Below the pieces are notes generated by a model. The model was given only the letters and a program-made list of their open reading frames with translations. It was not told the DNA's origin and did not search any database. A stretch of DNA of 64,000 bases from Flaviaestuariibacter flavus (GTDB lineage: Bacteria > Bacteroidota > Bacteroidia > Chitinophagales > Chitinophagaceae): NCBI RefSeq assembly GCF_004337505.1, contig NZ_SJZI01000002.1, forward strand, positions 290,379-354,378. The letters run 5' to 3'. The position numbers and the translations under genes are program-made. Below are positions 60,701 through 64,000 of the stretch, one piece after another. Positions within the stretch are counted from its first letter, which is position 1. Each line of letters opens with the position of its first letter.

Positions 60701-61754
60701 AGAAACCTCCTTTTTGCCCGCTGCGGCGGATGCGGTGGAGCAGGTAAAGAAAGAGGGGCGCGCCGATAAACGCGGTTACGATCCCGATCGGCATTTCGGC
60801 CGGTGCGATCACCACGCGGCAAACCATATCGGTTGCGAGCAGCACCGAAGCCCCGAGCAGGGCCGAGCCCGCAACCAGGTGGCGGTTGTCGGAGCCCTTC
60901 AGCAGGCGCAGCAGGTGCGGCACGATCAGGCCCACGAAACTGATTACGCCCACCATGGAGGTGGCAACGGCCACCAGCAGGGCATTGACCAGCAGCACCG
61001 AGATCTTGAGCCGCTCCGTACGCACACCGAGGTAGCGCGCTTCGGCGTCACCAAGCTGCAGCACGTTCAGCGGGCTGGCGAGGCGCAGCGCCAGCAAAAT
61101 ACCGGATACCGTAGAAATACAGACAATGCCCACCATCTTCCAGCTGGCTACGGATAAGGTGCCGAGGCTCCAGAAGGTAATGGAACGTGCCTGCGGATCG
61201 CGTGCGATGTAGGCGAGGAAACCTGTACCGCCATTTGCCAGCGCGTTCACCGCTATACCGGCAAGAATCATCACCGATATATTCACCCGGTTGACCGCCG
61301 ACGCGAAATAATAGACCAGCAAGGTTGCCACCATGCCGCCGATAAATGCACAGGCGGGAGCCAACAGGCTTCCCAGGAAGGCGAAGCGCCCGAAGAAGGC
61401 GTTCTGCCCGAGCACGATCAACAGCGCCGCGCCAAGCGCGGAACCGGCTGAGGTGCCTACGAGTCCGGGCTCTACGATCGGGTTTCGAAACAGCGATTGC
61501 ATCAGCGCACCCGATACCGACAGCGCGGCACCCACCAATATGCAAAGCAGGCTTCGCGGCAGGCGGATGCTGAAGAAAAGCGCCTCGTGCAACCCGTTCA
61601 CCTCGCCCGGGCCGCCCCAGTGATGACGCAGCAGGCCCGGGATCTCGCCAAAAGCGATCGGCACAGCGCCGACCCCTACGGAGACGAAAAACAGCACCAG
61701 CAGCAGCAGCGACAGCGCCGCATAGATCTTTTTATAGGACCAGGCCCAGAGCAT
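60693..61754 (-). CDS. hmuU: Heme ABC transporter, FecCD-type permease
   Basis: A 353-residue permease with about ten transmembrane helices. FecCD motifs include RLPRSLLCILVGAALSVSGALMQSLFRNPIVEPGLVGTSAGSALGAA and the later GVISFVGLIVPHLLRLLKGSDNRHLVAGSALLGA, the coupling region to HmuV. The start overlaps the hmuT stop by one base (TGATG), giving translational coupling. Confidence 0.93.
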   Translation of the reverse strand: MLWAWSYKKIYAALSLLLLVLFFVSVGVGAVPIAFGEIPGLLRHHWGGPGEVNGLHEALFFSIRLPRSLLCILVGAALSVSGALMQSLFRNPIVEPGLVGTSAGSALGAALLIVLGQNAFFGRFAFLGSLLAPACAFIGGMVATLLVYYFASAVNRVNISVMILAGIAVNALANGGTGFLAYIARDPQARSITFWSLGTLSVASWKMVGIVCISTVSGILLALRLASPLNVLQLGDAEARYLGVRTERLKISVLLVNALLVAVATSMVGVISFVGLIVPHLLRLLKGSDNRHLVAGSALLGASVLLATDMVCRVVIAPAEMPIGIVTAFIGAPLFLYLLHRIRRSGQKGGFYA

Positions 61755-62608
61755 CAGCGATGTATGATTTCTGCAAGGGCCTGTACGTTTTTGCCGGTGC
61801 GTGGTCCAAAGTAAAGCAGGTCATGCTCCTCCACCCGGTAGATCTTGCCGTTCTTCGCCGCGGGTGTCAATGAAAGCCCGGGCAACTCGAGAAACTTCTC
61901 GCTGCTGCCAAGGCGGTCGAAACCGAAGTCGGTGGCAAGGATAACGTCGGGTTGCAGCTTCACAATTACCTCGGGGCTCAGGTTGCGGAAGCCGCTTGTG
62001 TCGGCCGCCTGCTCGCCACCCGCAAGCTCGATCATCTTTTTGGCGGCGCCACGCGTGCCTATGACGAAATACTGGTTGCGCTGCTGCCCGAAGTGGATCA
62101 CCAGTACCCGCGGCTTGCCGGGGTATTTTGCCACCTGCTGCGCGGCTGCGGCAAGGTCGGCGTCAAGAACACGATTCAGGCTGTCGGCAACGTTCTCCTT
62201 CCCGAATTCTTTGCCCAGGAGACGCAGCACGATCCTGGCACTGTCAATGGAGTTGCCGGCAGGGTACACCTTCACCGGCACTTTCAGGTCCTCCAGTTGG
62301 CTCATAACCTCGGCGGGTGCTATGTCGCCCTGATGCACCACCAGTGTCGGATCGAGCGAGGCGATGCCTTCGGCACTCAGGTGCCGGTGGTAACCGACAG
62401 TGGTTTTCTTTTTTGCTTCGGCGGGATAGGTGCTGCTCACATCCACGCCCACGATCTTATCGCCTTGCCCGAGTGCAAAAAGGAATTCGGTCAGCTGCTT
62501 CGAAACACAAACGATCCGATCTTTCCCGCCTCCCTCCTGCTTCTTGCCGAACCGGTTGCAGGCCATAAGCGTCAGTGCGAATACGCACAGGTAATAGGTT
62601 TTACGCAT
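61754..62608 (-). CDS. hmuT: Heme ABC transporter, substrate-binding lipoprotein
   Basis: A 284-residue periplasmic-facing binding protein with a lipoprotein signal ending LMAC (Cys17). RIVCVSKQLTEFLFALGQGDKIVGVDVSSTYPAEA and VGYHRHLSAEGIASLDPTLVV match the HmuT signature V-G-Y-x-R-x-L-S-A-E-G-I-x-x-L, hence heme. An IGTRGAAKKMIELAGG block and a C-terminal AEIIH end fit the TroA-like fold. It lies after the TonB receptor across a terminator-like hairpin. Confidence 0.88.
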   Translation of the reverse strand: MRKTYYLCVFALTLMACNRFGKKQEGGGKDRIVCVSKQLTEFLFALGQGDKIVGVDVSSTYPAEAKKKTTVGYHRHLSAEGIASLDPTLVVHQGDIAPAEVMSQLEDLKVPVKVYPAGNSIDSARIVLRLLGKEFGKENVADSLNRVLDADLAAAAQQVAKYPGKPRVLVIHFGQQRNQYFVIGTRGAAKKMIELAGGEQAADTSGFRNLSPEVIVKLQPDVILATDFGFDRLGSSEKFLELPGLSLTPAAKNGKIYRVEEHDLLYFGPRTGKNVQALAEIIHR

Positions 62609-62612
62609 AGTT

Positions 62613-62649
62613 GAAAAAGCAGCGGCAGTTCGGGTTGAACCGCCGCTGC
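62613..62649 (-). terminator. Terminator-like hairpin between the TonB receptor gene and hmuT
   Basis: Read on the minus strand GCAGCGGC-G-GTTC pairs with GAAC-T-GCCGCTGC (one G-U pair) around a 5-nt loop, and is followed by TTTTTC. It could terminate or attenuate between the two operon parts. Confidence 0.75.
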
Positions 62650-62656
62650 GTATTGA

Positions 62657-64000
62657 TTAGAAATTGTATTTGAGGGCAATGCTCCCGAACCATTGTGTAT
62701 CACGTGGTGCCGGAACATACGCGTCGGGAAGCTGGTTAATGAAAACCATCTGGTAGTACTGCGTTCCACCGAGGTTGACAGCGCCAACCGAAGCGTCAAG
62801 ATCGAAATGCGCACCAACGGAGCGGCGGAAACCAAGCTTCGCATTGATCAGCCCGAACGATTCGGCGCGCACCAGGTTATCACCCGTGAGGTAAATAGCG
62901 TCACGGTAGGCGTAGTACGCATTAAAGTAAAGACCTGGCCGGGTTACTATGTCGATACCCGCGTTGAATACGACCGGGGGAAGCCCGGCAACCTTGTTCC
63001 CGCTGAAATCAACGGTGCTGTCTTTTTTGTTGTTCTGACCCAATCGGAAACGCATAAAGCGGAAGTCTTCATATTTTCCGTCTGTGTACGTAAAGTTTAC
63101 AAAGGGAGCCACTTCCTTGAAGAAGCCCGTGGCCGACTGGTAAGCCGCAACGCGAAGGGCTATTTCGATCCCTTTATGGATTTGCTTTCCGCCGTTGGTG
63201 ACGTAGCTGTATTCCGTAGTTGCAGTAGCCGGGTCATTGTTGAGCGGTACCGCGATCGTGGTCATTTTGTTTGAAAATACAGTGCGGAAGATTGCCACCT
63301 CGTAGGTCAGCCGGTCCTGCGCGAGCGCACCCTTGCTTCCTAGTTCAAACTGATCGCCACGTTCGGGCACAAGGCCGGTATTTACCTTGGCGGTAGCCGG
63401 GGCGCCGTTTGCAAAAGGCAGGTAGAAATAGGCTGTTGTCGGCGCCTTAAAGCCGCGACTCCAGGAAGCATAGGTGGATATTTTGCCGGCAAAAACCTTA
63501 TTTACGGCCACCCGCGGCGACCACATGTCTTCATAGGTCTGGCTGTATACATCCGGCACTACCGCATTGCGGCTCGATGCAATAGTGAGTCCGAGCTGCC
63601 GGTCATTGAGTTTCAGCCTCAACTGATTCCAGCTAACACCGACGGTAAAGGAAAGATCACCCGGTAAGCCAAGCGTCCAGTCGGTAAAGACGGAATTGGC
63701 AGCGGTTTGCGTTGCTACGTTACCCCGAACGGAATCAACGCGGTTATAGGCCAGCGGGTCGCGCCGGTCTGCCCCCATGCGGTAGTCGACTTTCTGGGCA
63801 CGCTGGTGCAACGACTCGATGCCGGTGAGTCCGCTGAGGGTGGCACGGCCGAGTGCGAAGCGGGTATTGAAAGTAGAACGGGCGCCGAAGTTGACCGGGT
63901 TTTTATCGGTCCACCCGCCCGCCGAAGAAGCATCGGTTGCGGCACTGTAGCCAAAGACTGTCGTTGTGTTGCTGAAACGTTCACTGAACACATACGTATG
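62657..64000 (-). CDS. TonB-dependent receptor, C-terminal part (heme uptake)
   Basis: The last 447 residues or so; the N-terminus, signal and plug lie beyond the window end. Barrel features include SWSRGFKAPTTAYFYLP, a TonB-receptor middle motif, and a typical GLINAKLGFRR. It ends in IALKYNF with the expected C-terminal Phe. Barrel sequence and context with hmuTUV support a heme receptor, but the plug motifs that would confirm it cannot be seen. Confidence 0.85.
   Translation of the reverse strand, partial: HTYVFSERFSNTTTVFGYSAATDASSAGGWTDKNPVNFGARSTFNTRFALGRATLSGLTGIESLHQRAQKVDYRMGADRRDPLAYNRVDSVRGNVATQTAANSVFTDWTLGLPGDLSFTVGVSWNQLRLKLNDRQLGLTIASSRNAVVPDVYSQTYEDMWSPRVAVNKVFAGKISTYASWSRGFKAPTTAYFYLPFANGAPATAKVNTGLVPERGDQFELGSKGALAQDRLTYEVAIFRTVFSNKMTTIAVPLNNDPATATTEYSYVTNGGKQIHKGIEIALRVAAYQSATGFFKEVAPFVNFTYTDGKYEDFRFMRFRLGQNNKKDSTVDFSGNKVAGLPPVVFNAGIDIVTRPGLYFNAYYAYRDAIYLTGDNLVRAESFGLINAKLGFRRSVGAHFDLDASVGAVNLGGTQYYQMVFINQLPDAYVPAPRDTQWFGSIALKYNF

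Overview
The window looks like a chromosomal segment of a moderately GC-rich member of the Bacteroidota, most likely Chitinophagales/Chitinophagaceae. Pointers are DUF4270 and GSCFA proteins, CarboxypepD-type TonB receptors and an OMP_b-brl_3 barrel, a YpdA-type bacillithiol reductase, near absence of Shine-Dalgarno sequences, and many TAnnTTTG -7 promoter boxes, several with a TTG-like -33 element 19-20 nt upstream. I see no transposase, integrase, phage gene, CRISPR array or rRNA. There is one tRNA (His).

Layout. 1-7 kb: end of ypdA, YceI, dnaG primase and an EF-G paralogue, with small unknown genes. 7-14 kb: cytosolic sugar block with a GH5-like hydrolase, galK, galM, a GH1-like/RmlD fusion and a glycosyltransferase. 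14-25 kb: housekeeping (M48 lipoprotein, plsY, prmA, rpsO-pnp, miaE, a rlmB-HMG-CoA lyase-GSCFA operon, metK). 25-34 kb: DUF4270 lipoprotein, a half-length glycogen synthase, panC, panD, a flippase-like membrane protein, the ppk-ppx pair and panB. 34-44 kb: BtuB-like receptor, ALDH7 dehydrogenase, a 45-residue membrane protein, two VOC proteins with an AraC regulator, an S8 protease, DinB and an S41 tail-specific protease. 44-51 kb: tRNA-His, a large beta-barrel protein, and a surface-sugar operon (degenerate Gfo/Idh plus two glycosyltransferases). 50-60 kb: purM-ftsE, ribF, holA, a coiled-coil membrane protein, a TonB receptor, purC. 60-64 kb: heme uptake (TonB receptor, hmuT, hmuU, hmuV).

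Genes that work together: panB/panC/panD (pantothenate); ppk/ppx (polyphosphate synthesis and breakdown); galK/galM (galactose); rpsO/pnp (a classic pair); TonB receptor/hmuTUV (heme); purM and purC (purines). Most convergent or unlinked genes are separated by strong intrinsic hairpins.

Best leads: a tandem octamer array covering the upstream part of the apparent rlmB promoter; -7 boxes 4-8 nt from start codons, suggesting leaderless mRNAs; a shared C-terminal KPVKTF tail on two neighbouring secreted proteases; the GH1-RmlD fusion; the half glycogen synthase in a DUF4270-pan neighbourhood; an unannotated 45-residue membrane protein; a Gfo/Idh homologue lacking its catalytic signature; and degenerate heptamer-periodic intergenic repeats.
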